NCBI GenBank assembly: GCA_017964785.1
Contig: JAGCRH010000048.1
Span: forward strand, 1-40,760
Length of the DNA: 40,760 bases
From: Prevotella sp.
GTDB taxonomy: Bacteria > Bacteroidota > Bacteroidia > Bacteroidales > Bacteroidaceae
Direction: 5' to 3'
Numbering within the stretch: the stretch's first letter is position 1; every line of letters begins with the position of its first letter. The notes below the pieces were generated by a model. That model was not told where the DNA came from. It did no database searches and saw only the letters and a program-made list of their open reading frames with translations. The position numbers were made by a program, and so were the translations under genes. Positions 33,476 through 40,644 of this stretch are shown here, one piece after another.

Positions 33476-34285
33476 ATGGGATTTTCTGTTCTAATTCCTA
33501 TATATAAAAAAGAGGAGCCAAAGCATATACGTGAATGCTTAGAGAGCCTATTTGATCAGACACTGCCAGCGACGGAAATCATACTGGTGGAAGATGGTCC
33601 GTTGACCTCGGAATTGGATGACATCATCGCTAAAAGTCAGCAGGACCATCCCGAACTGAAAACCGTCAAACTGCCAGAGAACGGCGGTATCGGCCATGCA
33701 CTCAATGAAGGACTGAAGCACTGCACATACGATTTAGTGGCCCGTATGGATGCTGACGACATCTGTAAGCCTGACCGTTTTGAGACCCAGGTCAAATTTA
33801 TGGAAGACCATCCCGAATATGACATTGTCGGTTCATGGGCAGACGAATTCTCTGACAACATCTCGAATATTCTGTCAACCCGTAAATTGCCAGAAGACAA
33901 TGAGGCCATCATCCAATTTGGAAAGAAACGAAATCCGATGAATCACCCCACTGTCATGTTCCGACATCAGGCTGTCAAGGCCGCCGGCTATTATATCCAT
34001 TCTCCACAGGTGGAAGATTACGATCTTTGGGTACGGATGATGCTAAAGGGCAGCAAATTCTATAATATTCAGCGTTCACTGCTCTATTTCCGGATGTCAG
34101 ACGATTTTGCAAGACGTCGTGGCGGATGGAACTATTCGCGTCGGGAAATTCCTCTCCAGATTTCATTCTACAAGAAAGGCTACATCAGTTGGTGGCGCAT
34201 GACACAGAATATTATCATCCGTACAGTCATTCGTACGCTGCCCAGCCGTTGGAGACGGAAGATTTACCTCCGTCTGCTCAGATAG
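33476..34285 (+). CDS. GT2-family glycosyltransferase, last gene of module B
   Basis: This 269-aa GT-A enzyme starts MGFSVLIPIYKKEEPKHIRE. It has the ILVEDGP strand, the DXD metal site in ARMDADDICKPDRFE (about residues 86-100) and a likely base in HSPQVEDYDLWVRMM (about 177-191). This layout is typical of capsule GT2 enzymes adding galactose, glucose or similar sugars. The ATG at 33476 follows a promoter box; the in-frame extension to 33362 overlaps the fucosyltransferase gene and was rejected. It is separated from module B by 56 bp, and convergent with the lipoprotein gene 19 bp away. Confidence 0.88.
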   Translation: MGFSVLIPIYKKEEPKHIRECLESLFDQTLPATEIILVEDGPLTSELDDIIAKSQQDHPELKTVKLPENGGIGHALNEGLKHCTYDLVARMDADDICKPDRFETQVKFMEDHPEYDIVGSWADEFSDNISNILSTRKLPEDNEAIIQFGKKRNPMNHPTVMFRHQAVKAAGYYIHSPQVEDYDLWVRMMLKGSKFYNIQRSLLYFRMSDDFARRRGGWNYSRREIPLQISFYKKGYISWWRMTQNIIIRTVIRTLPSRWRRKIYLRLLR

Positions 34286-34304
34286 AAAAACAGATAATAA
34301 TTTA

Positions 34305-34685
34305 TCAATATTGATAAAAACTCCAAATCCGTCCATCCTTGCTGAGTACAAGATGGTCGGAATTGAGGTCCTCAACTCTAAGACGGATATTGTTGAAGGG
34401 CTTGAAACCGAAAGTGACCTCCACGACAGCAGTATCCAGAGGCAGGGCTTCGATGGAGTAGCACTGGATGAAAAGGCTGTCGCCAACGTGCTGGAAATTG
34501 CCCATCACTTCTGCCTCATCGGTGCTCCGCAAGAGCGTCAATGATCCAGAAAAACTAATATACTGGGTATCGTGACCAACCAGACGCCACTGTCCGAACA
34601 GATCGCCTGCCTCGCCTCCTTCCTGACAGGAGGACAATAGCAGAATGCAGAGCAGAAGGACAAATGATTTAAAGAATCTTTCCAT
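34305..34685 (-). CDS. Small lipoprotein, possibly lipocalin-like
   Basis: This 126-aa protein has a type II signal peptide (MERFFKSFVLLLCILLLSSC) with lipobox LSSC and lipidated Cys20. The mature part is strand-rich with alternating hydrophobic residues (DLFGQWRLVGHDTQYISFSG, DSLFIQCYSI, HLVLSKDGRIWSFY), suggesting a small beta-barrel or lipocalin-like fold. Gly-x-Trp near its start is compatible with a lipocalin but not proof. The ATG at 34685 lies inside the end of the Wzi-like gene (17-bp overlap), so the two are translationally coupled and may act together at the outer membrane. Confidence 0.75.
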   Translation of the reverse strand: MERFFKSFVLLLCILLLSSCQEGGEAGDLFGQWRLVGHDTQYISFSGSLTLLRSTDEAEVMGNFQHVGDSLFIQCYSIEALPLDTAVVEVTFGFKPFNNIRLRVEDLNSDHLVLSKDGRIWSFYQY

Positions 34686-36168
34686 GATAGCCAATCTTGA
34701 AATAAAACGTAGCACAATCACCATAGATATTACCCTTGTCAAAGGCGAATGCCCCACTGAAGTACCAAGGACCATCAATGTAGTCTGCCTGAAACAAGGC
34801 ATCAAAAGAGTGATGTTTCTCAGGTAGGGGGAACGCATAAGTGCCCCATCCTTCACGGTAAGAGCCTTTGACGAGGTATGAAAGACGGTCTGTGACCTCG
34901 CCATTGACACCCAGATGCCAGGCCTTGATGCGATTGTCTGTATAGGTCGCTCTGCCATCCTTATTATATATAGGTGAAGTGATGAGCGGATTGCCAGGTG
35001 TCATACCGTAATGCACATAACTGCCATAGATACCGTGATTATAGTAGTTATCGTTGCCTGTCACATAGTCTGTAATCTGACTGCGCACAGGTTCCAGGTA
35101 GTCACCGCTATCCCAGTGTAAAGGACCACACTGGTTGGTGGTCTGAACATATTCGAACACGGCCCCACGCAGCGTCTGACGTCCAGAGGCCCTATTGCTA
35201 TACTGCAAGCCCCAGATGCCGTCCCAGCCATTGCCCTTGCGTATGCCAGAACCATCCTCGAAGGGATTGTCTAAATAGGCCTGCACCTGATGCTGGGGAG
35301 TGATGTTCCACCCTATCTGACAGGTCATCGAGCCCAGATGATTGCCATAGATCCAGTCTTCCCAAGAATTATCGTTCTCATAATAGTTGCTGTCACCTAA
35401 GGGCAGTATCACATCCCAGAAGTCTTTCAGTCCCGCAGACTTTTTCTTCACCCTCAGTTCATCATGATCCAAAAGATAACTGGTGCCGCCAAACTGCACC
35501 GCATGCTCTATGCCCACCGTCACAAAGAGTGGTTTCTCAGGATTGCTGCGTATATACAGATGCTTCTGATGGTAAAAGGCACCTTTCACATACGCAGAAG
35601 CGAGTCTGCCGTCAATGTATGAAGCGGCCTCATGATAGTCGCTATCGAGAAACTTGCCATAGCCAAAATCGAAGTTGATCTGAATCCACTCCTTCGTATA
35701 CGGAACAGTCCAAAAGCCGTTGGTACCCAAGCGCACCTGAGGGATGGGCTTCGCATTGGTACCTTTAGTAAATGAGCCCGTAGAGAGTAAGTTGTCACGT
35801 AATACCTGTGGGAGTTCGCGGCTCCCAACTTCCAGATGAAATGACTTATACGACAGGTTGGCATAACACTGTTGCAGGTAAGCCCGATGATTGGCATGTA
35901 CACTGGCAATACCATCTACAGCAGCATACAGCAGCCAATCGTCAGCCAATCGGTGTTCCATATGAAGGGCACCACGAAGACTGGCCGTATTGGCACGCGT
36001 TCCCAACGCATGATGACGATTGGCAGCCAGATAGAAAGCAGTAAAATCGCCTGTTCCTACTGCTGTCTCTGTCGTCAGGTCGTATGTCAGGCGTGTCGAC
36101 AGCGAGTCCTGTGACCACCCCTGACCAGATAATACTACTGCCATGAAACCGATGAGAATCCTCTTCAT
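34669..36168 (-). CDS. wzi: Wzi-family capsule assembly outer-membrane protein
   Basis: This 499-aa protein has a signal peptide (MKRILIGFMAVVLSGQGWSQ) followed by many amphipathic beta strands with aromatic ends, as in an outer-membrane barrel. The pattern of Wzi family proteins is visible: residues 40-70 TAFYLAANRHHALGTRANTA, a central YGKFLDSDYHEAASYIDGRL, and VTVGIEHAVQFGGTSYLLDH. Wzi binds capsule on the cell surface in enteric bacteria; in Bacteroidota the function is less certain. Its location just beyond module B supports a link to these polymers. It has its own promoter, is divergent from the Arg-rich protein gene, and is followed by an overlapping lipoprotein gene. Confidence 0.82.
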   Translation of the reverse strand: MKRILIGFMAVVLSGQGWSQDSLSTRLTYDLTTETAVGTGDFTAFYLAANRHHALGTRANTASLRGALHMEHRLADDWLLYAAVDGIASVHANHRAYLQQCYANLSYKSFHLEVGSRELPQVLRDNLLSTGSFTKGTNAKPIPQVRLGTNGFWTVPYTKEWIQINFDFGYGKFLDSDYHEAASYIDGRLASAYVKGAFYHQKHLYIRSNPEKPLFVTVGIEHAVQFGGTSYLLDHDELRVKKKSAGLKDFWDVILPLGDSNYYENDNSWEDWIYGNHLGSMTCQIGWNITPQHQVQAYLDNPFEDGSGIRKGNGWDGIWGLQYSNRASGRQTLRGAVFEYVQTTNQCGPLHWDSGDYLEPVRSQITDYVTGNDNYYNHGIYGSYVHYGMTPGNPLITSPIYNKDGRATYTDNRIKAWHLGVNGEVTDRLSYLVKGSYREGWGTYAFPLPEKHHSFDALFQADYIDGPWYFSGAFAFDKGNIYGDCATFYFKIGYHGKIL

Positions 36169-36196
36169 ATAGACATCATTCTGTCATTATTGGCTG

Positions 36197-36204
36197 CAAA
36201 GGTA
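36197..36204 (-). promoter_or_regulatory. Promoter -7 box for the Wzi-like gene
   Basis: The minus strand reads TACCTTTG followed by CA, an exact match about 29 bp before the ATG at 36168. No well-spaced -33 element is seen. Confidence 0.6.
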
Positions 36205-36230
36205 CATCTTTTTCCTCAAAAAACATCATC

Positions 36231-36260
36231 AATAGGGAAATTCCCCACCCTATTTAGGGT
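36231..36260. promoter_or_regulatory. Overlapping inverted repeats between divergent promoters
   Basis: AATAGGG (36231-36237) can pair with CCCTATT (36248-36254). ACCCTA (36247-36252) can pair with TAGGGT (36255-36260) instead, so the two pairings exclude each other. A third palindrome, GGGAAATTCCC, spans 36235-36245. The cluster lies between the wzi promoter and the plus-strand promoter and so looks like an operator region rather than a transcribed attenuator. Confidence 0.45.
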
Positions 36261-36266
36261 TTTTCC

Positions 36267-36298
36267 TTTGCAAACATGCGAAAAAAGCCGTTACTTTG
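36267..36298 (+). promoter_or_regulatory. Promoter of the Arg-rich secreted protein gene
   Basis: TTTG (36267-36270), a 20-bp spacer and TTACTTTG (36291-36298) followed by CACC fit the Bacteroidota promoter, with one departure in the -7 box (TT for TA). The leader would be about 40 nt to the ATG at 36347. Confidence 0.6.
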
Positions 36299-36346
36299 CA
36301 CCGTGAATTAATAAAATTGATGTCGAACAATTAAAACGATACGATT

Positions 36347-37447
36347 ATGAAAAAGATGATGATGACCCTGATTGCCATGCTGACCATGACGGTTTCAGCA
36401 AATGCAATGAGTTTCGAGCAGGCCCGCAACGAGGCATTGTTCCTGACGGATAAAATGGCCTATGAGTTGAACCTTACAGACGAACAGTATGAGGCTGCCT
36501 ATGAGATCAACCTCGACTATCTGATGGGAGTGACAGGCCGCGCTGATGTGTTCGGCACCTATTGGGAGCGCCGTAACCTCGATCTGAGTTATATCCTGTA
36601 CGACTGGCAATGGCAGGCCTATATCGCAGCCTCTTATTTCTATCGTCCACTCTACTGGGAAGCAGGTTACTGGCACTTTGGCATCTATGCCCGCTATCCG
36701 CACCGTGACTACTTCTACTTCGGACGTCCGGCCTTCTATGCCACCTACCGTGGAGGACATGCTTGGCACGTTCACGGTTCTCATGGCTACTACTACGAGC
36801 ACAGGAAGCATTTCCGTGCACCCAGAGACAGGCACGTTGGCATGCATGACCGCTTTGATCGTGGCGAGTTCCGCAACCATCGTAACAGTTCTACCCGTGT
36901 CACAGGAGCCCCTGATCGCGGTGGCAGAAGGATTGAGAACAATCGTGGTGGAAGGGCCGACAACAACCGTGGAGGAAGAGTCGAGAACAATCGCGAGAAC
37001 AGAATTGACAACAATCGCGGTAGCAGAGTAGAGAACAGACAGGGTACGTTCAACGGTTCTCGCAGGGAGAATACACGTCCGACAACAACGGCACCAAATC
37101 GCAACGAGAGCAATACGCCGTCTCGCGTTACAACCACTCCAAACCGCAGTGAGAACAGCGCCCCGTCACGTGTCAACTCTACCCCGAACCGCACGACGAA
37201 TAGCAACGGTTCCTTCGACGGCAACAGGACATCACGTCCCTCAGCCCAGAGTAGCAGTGCGCCACGTAGCAGCACCCGCAGCAATGCCGCTCCATCTCGC
37301 AGCGTCAGCCCCTCACGCAGCAGTAGTGCAAGTCCCTCTCGCAGCAGTGCTGCCCCATCCCGCAGTAGCAGCGGTGGAGCCTCTCGCAGTAGCGGTGGCG
37401 GTTCCTCTCGCAGCGGTGGCGGACACTTCGGAGGAGGCCGCAGATAA
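36347..37447 (+). CDS. Secreted aromatic-rich protein with polycationic Arg/Asn/Ser tail
   Basis: This is a 366-aa protein I cannot assign to a family. Residues 1-20 are a signal peptide (MKKMMMTLIAMLTMTVSANA). About 22-68 are helical (FEQARNEALFLTDKMAYELN, then LTDEQYEAAYEINLDYLMG). About 70-156 are very rich in Tyr, Trp, His and Phe (YWEAGYWHFGIYARYPHRDY). About 157-366 are low-complexity: NNRGG-type repeats (RIENNRGGRADNNRGGR), then TPNR-type and Ser-Arg-Ser repeats, ending in Gly-rich GGGHFGGGRR. The tail is strongly basic with few acidic residues. A secreted polycation beside capsule genes could bind an acidic polymer or nucleic acid; that is inference. Confidence 0.8.
   Translation: MKKMMMTLIAMLTMTVSANAMSFEQARNEALFLTDKMAYELNLTDEQYEAAYEINLDYLMGVTGRADVFGTYWERRNLDLSYILYDWQWQAYIAASYFYRPLYWEAGYWHFGIYARYPHRDYFYFGRPAFYATYRGGHAWHVHGSHGYYYEHRKHFRAPRDRHVGMHDRFDRGEFRNHRNSSTRVTGAPDRGGRRIENNRGGRADNNRGGRVENNRENRIDNNRGSRVENRQGTFNGSRRENTRPTTTAPNRNESNTPSRVTTTPNRSENSAPSRVNSTPNRTTNSNGSFDGNRTSRPSAQSSSAPRSSTRSNAAPSRSVSPSRSSSASPSRSSAAPSRSSSGGASRSSGGGSSRSGGGHFGGGRR
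36914..37040 (+). repeat. Coding repeat for Arg-(x)-(Glu/Asp)-Asn-Asn-Arg-Gly-(Gly/Ser) units
   Basis: Within the Arg-rich gene, about five to six imperfect units encode variants of R-[IVA]-[ED]-N-N-R-G-G. The nucleotide units use related codons (GAGAACAATCG and GACAACAACCG), which suggests expansion by slippage or recombination. Copy number could vary between strains. Confidence 0.7.
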
Positions 37448-37454
37448 TTAAGGA

Positions 37455-37961
37455 TTAGAGTTCGAGTATTCTGACCTCTGCGTTGGTCATCTTTTGAACC
37501 TCGCTCATCTGTTTTCCATAATATACTGCCTGGATGGCTTTATTAATAATGCCATGACCCACGGCCAGCACCTTCTTTCCTGGATAAGTCTTCTTGACGA
37601 AGGCGATGAATTCGCCAGCCCGGGAAAGAAGGTTTTCCAATGTCTCTATGTCGTCTGGCCACTTCTCGCCTTTCAGTTCGGGGATATACCGCCCTGTAAA
37701 TCCACCCCAGTCACGTTCTCGTAACAATGGGGTCTGAACCACCTCCAGATGATGGGGCTCTGCAACGACGCTCGCTGTATCCACCGAACGTTTCAGGTCA
37801 CTGGCAATGATGGCGGCAAAGTCCTCAGAAGCCATATTGTCCCTCACTTCCTCAGCCTGTCGGATACCGTTCTCCGTCAGTTGGCCCTGCGTTTGTCCTT
37901 GCATGATCTGGTTGACATTATCAACCGTTTCTCCGTGTCTGACTAAGTATAAAGTGGTCAT
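37455..37961 (-). CDS. Histidine phosphatase family (phosphoglycerate mutase-like) protein
   Basis: This 168-aa cytoplasmic protein has the catalytic LVRHGET motif near the N-terminus (phospho-accepting His at about 8), a middle LLRERDWGGFTG block with the acid region, and the second catalytic His in VLAVGHGIINKAI. It belongs to the dPGM/acid-phosphatase superfamily; a GpmB-like or alpha-ribazole phosphatase role is possible, but the substrate cannot be told. I chose the ATG at 37961 (MTTLYLVRHGE), as an upstream ATG at 38009 would place the start before the promoter box at 37980. Its end is 7 bp from the convergent Arg-rich gene. Confidence 0.87.
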   Translation of the reverse strand: MTTLYLVRHGETVDNVNQIMQGQTQGQLTENGIRQAEEVRDNMASEDFAAIIASDLKRSVDTASVVAEPHHLEVVQTPLLRERDWGGFTGRYIPELKGEKWPDDIETLENLLSRAGEFIAFVKKTYPGKKVLAVGHGIINKAIQAVYYGKQMSEVQKMTNAEVRILEL

Positions 37962-37979
37962 ATTTGCATATTTTTGCTG

Positions 37980-37987
37980 CAAAAATA
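37980..37987 (-). promoter_or_regulatory. Promoter -7 box for the histidine phosphatase gene
   Basis: The minus strand reads TATTTTTG followed by CA, an exact TAnnTTTG match 18 bp before the ATG at 37961. It supports the short start over the upstream ATG at 38009. Confidence 0.55.
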
Positions 37988-37995
37988 GCAATTTA

Positions 37996-38027
37996 TTTGC
38001 GAATATCACGTTATTTTACTAAATTTG
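37996..38027 (+). promoter_or_regulatory. Promoter of the DUF308 gene
   Basis: TTTG (37996-37999), a 20-bp spacer and TAAATTTG (38020-38027) followed by CA match the Bacteroidota promoter in sequence and spacing. The predicted leader is about 22 nt to the ATG at 38056. Confidence 0.72.
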
Positions 38028-38055
38028 CAACATCAAACTTGAAAACTTTAACGAT

Positions 38056-38736
38056 ATGAAGATATTACAGAGTTCCGTTTTCCGTGCCATCTGTGCCATT
38101 GCCATCGGCATTATGCTGATCAAGTATCCCGATAATACCGTCACATGGATTACGATTGCCATCGGTGTATTGTTCCTGCTTTCGGGTATCATCTCTATGG
38201 TGATGTATTATCACACTTTGCGCCAGTATTCCAAACAGGAGACATTGTCTGGTGGTGCCTATATCACTGATGCAGATGGTCAGCGCATAGCCATACCCAA
38301 GCCAGCCTTCCCCATCGTGGGTGTCGGAAGTGCCATTCTTGGACTGTTATTGGCACTGACACCAACGGTTTTCGTCAAAGGTCTGATGTATATCATCGGC
38401 GGCATCCTCGTGCTGGGTGCCATCAACCAGTTCATGAACCTGCTCAATGCCCGTCATTTCGGCAAGGTGGGTTTCGGCTATTGGATACTCCCATGCATCA
38501 TCCTGCTCACAGGACTCTATGTTATCATACGTCCGATGGATCCACCGGCAATGGCAATGCTTATCCTTGGCTGGTGTACGCTACTCTATGGTGTCACTGA
38601 ACTCATCAACGCCATCAAGATCCACAACGAGAAGCGTAAGTTCGCCAAGGCTCAGGAGATACCCGTCGCCGAAGAAGTGAAAGAGGAAACGACTTTCGTA
38701 CCAGAGGTCTACACTGAGCCCTTGTCAGAAGAATAG
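38056..38736 (+). CDS. DUF308/HdeD-like membrane protein
   Basis: This is a 226-aa inner-membrane protein with about six short helices in pairs (VFRAICAIAIGIMLIKYPDN, WITIAIGVLFLLSGIISMVM, GVGSAILGLLLALTPTVFVK, LMYIIGGILVLGAINQFMNL, YWILPCIILLTGLYVIIRPM, MAMLILGWCTLLYGVTELIN). The repeating helix-pair pattern with Gly-rich turns is that of DUF308 (HdeD family). The C-terminal 35 residues are cytoplasmic and acidic. The function is unknown; HdeD itself relates to acid resistance in E. coli. It is a single-gene unit with a good promoter, convergent with udk. Confidence 0.8.
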   Translation: MKILQSSVFRAICAIAIGIMLIKYPDNTVTWITIAIGVLFLLSGIISMVMYYHTLRQYSKQETLSGGAYITDADGQRIAIPKPAFPIVGVGSAILGLLLALTPTVFVKGLMYIIGGILVLGAINQFMNLLNARHFGKVGFGYWILPCIILLTGLYVIIRPMDPPAMAMLILGWCTLLYGVTELINAIKIHNEKRKFAKAQEIPVAEEVKEETTFVPEVYTEPLSEE

Positions 38737-38752
38737 AGGTTAAAGGGTCGGC

Positions 38753-39391
38753 TCAACCACTATGCCTCATTTCTTCCTTGACCTCTTCCGAGAATCCTTG
38801 AATATAGGACCTGAGGATATCGATACCACGCTTGTTGTCAGCACCCCAAGGGATAATCATATCTGCAAACTTCTTCGTGGGCTCGATGAACTGCTCGTGC
38901 ATGGGTTTCACATCGTTCTCATAATGGCTGAGCACCATTTCAACCGTGCGTCCACGCTCCACCACATCGCGACGGATATTCCGGATCAGGCGCACATCGC
39001 TGTCGGTATCCACGAATATCTTCAAGTCCATCATGTCACGCAACTTCTTGTGGTGTAGCGTCATGATGCCTTCCAGGATAATCACGGGCTTCGGCTCCAC
39101 ATGGACAGTCTCTGGCAAACGGTTGGAGAGCACATACGAATAAGTAGGCTGCTCAATGGCCTCACCGTTCTTCAACTTCTTGATCTGTTCCGTCAGCAGT
39201 TTCCAGTCGAAGGCATCAGGGTGGTCGAAGTTAATGGCGCGCCGTTCCTCATCGGTGAGTCCTGTCGTATCGTTATAATAGGAGTCCAACGGGATGATGG
39301 CAGCACAATGTGGCGGCAGTGCTTTGGCAATACGCTTCACGACGGTGGTCTTGCCAGAACCCGATCCGCCAGCGATTCCGATGATAATCAT
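38753..39391 (-). CDS. udk: Uridine kinase
   Basis: This 212-aa cytoplasmic P-loop kinase phosphorylates uridine or cytidine in pyrimidine salvage. The Walker A motif is GGSGSGKT (residues 8-15). PLDSYYNDTTGLTDEERRAINFDHPDAFD follows as the nucleoside-binding region in Udk proteins, then IILEGIMTLHHKKLRD and FVDTDSDVRLIRNIRRDV. Length is normal. Its ATG overlaps the upstream gene's stop by one base (TAATG), so it is translated in an operon with the secreted EEP-family gene. Confidence 0.93.
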   Translation of the reverse strand: MIIIGIAGGSGSGKTTVVKRIAKALPPHCAAIIPLDSYYNDTTGLTDEERRAINFDHPDAFDWKLLTEQIKKLKNGEAIEQPTYSYVLSNRLPETVHVEPKPVIILEGIMTLHHKKLRDMMDLKIFVDTDSDVRLIRNIRRDVVERGRTVEMVLSHYENDVKPMHEQFIEPTKKFADMIIPWGADNKRGIDILRSYIQGFSEEVKEEMRHSG

Positions 39392-40440
39392 TATTTCTGT
39401 GCTTTAATAAGGTAGACAATAGTAGGCAGATGGTCGCTATAACCGTCGAGCCATTCGCCACTGCCATGCGTGCGCAGGGGATAGCCCTTGTATTTTCCTT
39501 CTTTCTGGAACAGATAGTCACGACGGAATATCTGGTGGGAGAAGAGTTTCAGCGAGGAATAGTCCTTCTTGTCACGGTCGAGCAACGAAGGAGAGAGAAT
39601 AATCTGATCAAAGAGGTTCCAGGCGCCATTGTACATCAGCGTTCCTGTGCCTGAGGCAAGCACATCCCACCAGGGATTATACAAGTCTCCTTCGCCCACA
39701 TCCTTGATCTTACGCTTGGCCCCAAGACATTTCGCCATCGAGTTATCCTGCGGGTCGTCGTTCATATCACCCATAATCAACAGTTTCACCTGCGGATCCT
39801 CAGCAATCAGCGAGTCCTTCACCGCCTTCAACTGCAAACCGCCTTGCTCCCGATAGAAGGAGGTGGCACCACGTGAAGGCAAGTGGTTCACGATGATGGT
39901 CACATGCTCATCTGCCATCGTACCGCTCACTACCAGGAAACCACGGGTGGCCCTAAGCGAGTCCTGTGGTAATCTATATATATAAGGTACGAGTTTCACC
40001 TGACGGACAGAAAACAAGGCCGGATTATACAGCAACGCACAGTCTACGCCCCGCTGATCCGGTCCCTCAACATGCACAAACTGGAAGTTCTTATCCTTCA
40101 ACGGTTCCTGATTACAAAGGTCTTCCAGACACTTGGCATTCTCCACCTCAGCCACACCGATGGCGGCACAGCCGATCTTCGGCAGTTTGTCTGTGCCCAT
40201 CTCCGAGAGCACACGTGCCATATTGTTTAATTTATGGGTGTATTTCAGGCCTGTCCATTTGTTGGTACCCTCAGGCAGATACTCGTAATCATTCTTGCCA
40301 GCATCATGACAGGTATCAAACAAATTCTCCAAATTATAGAATCCAATGGCATAGACGGAGAATGTCTTCTGCTGCGCCATAATAGGATTGATGCCCATAA
40401 ACAGGAGCATTGTTAGCAGCATTAAACCAGACTTTTTCAT
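39391..40440 (-). CDS. Secreted endonuclease/exonuclease/phosphatase family protein
   Basis: This is a 349-aa protein. I prefer the ATG at 40440 (MKKSGLMLLTMLLFMGINPIMAQ, a clean signal peptide); an ATG three codons earlier at 40449 is possible. The mature part has EEP family (DNase I-like) blocks: GFYNLENLFDTCHD with the Asn-Glu metal site, IGVAEVENAKCLEDL, VNHLPSRGA, LLIMGDMNDDPQDNS and a terminal SDHLPTIVYL. It should be a periplasmic or extracellular phosphoesterase acting on nucleic acid, phospholipid or inositol phosphate; the substrate cannot be assigned. It shares a transcript with udk, which may indicate nucleotide scavenging. Confidence 0.88.
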   Translation of the reverse strand: MKKSGLMLLTMLLFMGINPIMAQQKTFSVYAIGFYNLENLFDTCHDAGKNDYEYLPEGTNKWTGLKYTHKLNNMARVLSEMGTDKLPKIGCAAIGVAEVENAKCLEDLCNQEPLKDKNFQFVHVEGPDQRGVDCALLYNPALFSVRQVKLVPYIYRLPQDSLRATRGFLVVSGTMADEHVTIIVNHLPSRGATSFYREQGGLQLKAVKDSLIAEDPQVKLLIMGDMNDDPQDNSMAKCLGAKRKIKDVGEGDLYNPWWDVLASGTGTLMYNGAWNLFDQIILSPSLLDRDKKDYSSLKLFSHQIFRRDYLFQKEGKYKGYPLRTHGSGEWLDGYSDHLPTIVYLIKAQK

Positions 40441-40461
40441 ATAAAACATGTTTTATTGGTG

Positions 40462-40469
40462 CAAAGATA
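40462..40469 (-). promoter_or_regulatory. Promoter -7 box for the EEP/udk operon
   Basis: The minus strand reads TATCTTTG followed by CACC, an exact match, about 21 bp before the ATG at 40440. It lies back-to-back with the L31 promoter, with about 20 bp between the two sets of elements. Confidence 0.6.
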
Positions 40470-40488
40470 CTATTTTTTTCCGAAACTA

Positions 40489-40520
40489 TTTGCAAAATTC
40501 AAAAAATCTTCGTACCTTTG
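40489..40520 (+). promoter_or_regulatory. Promoter of the L31 gene
   Basis: TTTG (40489-40492), a 20-bp spacer and TACCTTTG (40513-40520) followed by CA match the Bacteroidota promoter exactly. The predicted start near 40526 leaves a leader of about 118 nt before the ATG at 40645, unusually long for this window. Confidence 0.75.
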
Positions 40521-40538
40521 CACGCGATTTCGCGCTAA

Positions 40539-40591
40539 TACCGGCTGCACCTCAGCAAAAAGCGAACTTTCTGCTTTCGGTTTGCACGGTA
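40539..40591 (+). ncRNA. Candidate structured 5' leader of the L31 mRNA
   Basis: A three-way junction can be drawn: closing stem TACCG (40539-40543) with CGGTA (40587-40591); hairpin GCTG/CAGC (40544-40547, 40553-40556) with a CACCT loop; and hairpin GCGAAC/GTTTGC (40562-40567, 40580-40585, one G-U pair) with a 12-nt loop. An additional small hairpin, CGCG-ATTT-CGCG, lies just before it, and CGC-TTTAT-GCG after it. Ribosomal protein genes often carry such leaders for autoregulation. This is a hand-folded candidate, not a known family match. Confidence 0.45.
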
Positions 40592-40644
40592 ATTGCACCC
40601 GCTTTATGCGCAAATAGTATTAAACATTAATATTTTAACTCAAA

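Noticed and set aside
11292-34285. UpxY/UpxZ-type antiterminator or invertible promoter controlling the capsule region
   Set aside because: These are usual in Bacteroides capsule loci, so I looked for them. No NusG-like gene or site-specific recombinase is encoded, and the only inverted repeat (11234-11281) is too short-spaced to be an invertible segment.
34301-34318. 18-bp AT-rich palindrome at the end of the lipoprotein gene
   Set aside because: It contains the stop codon, has no loop and no clear T-tract on the plus strand. It might be a weak shared terminator but I would not annotate it.
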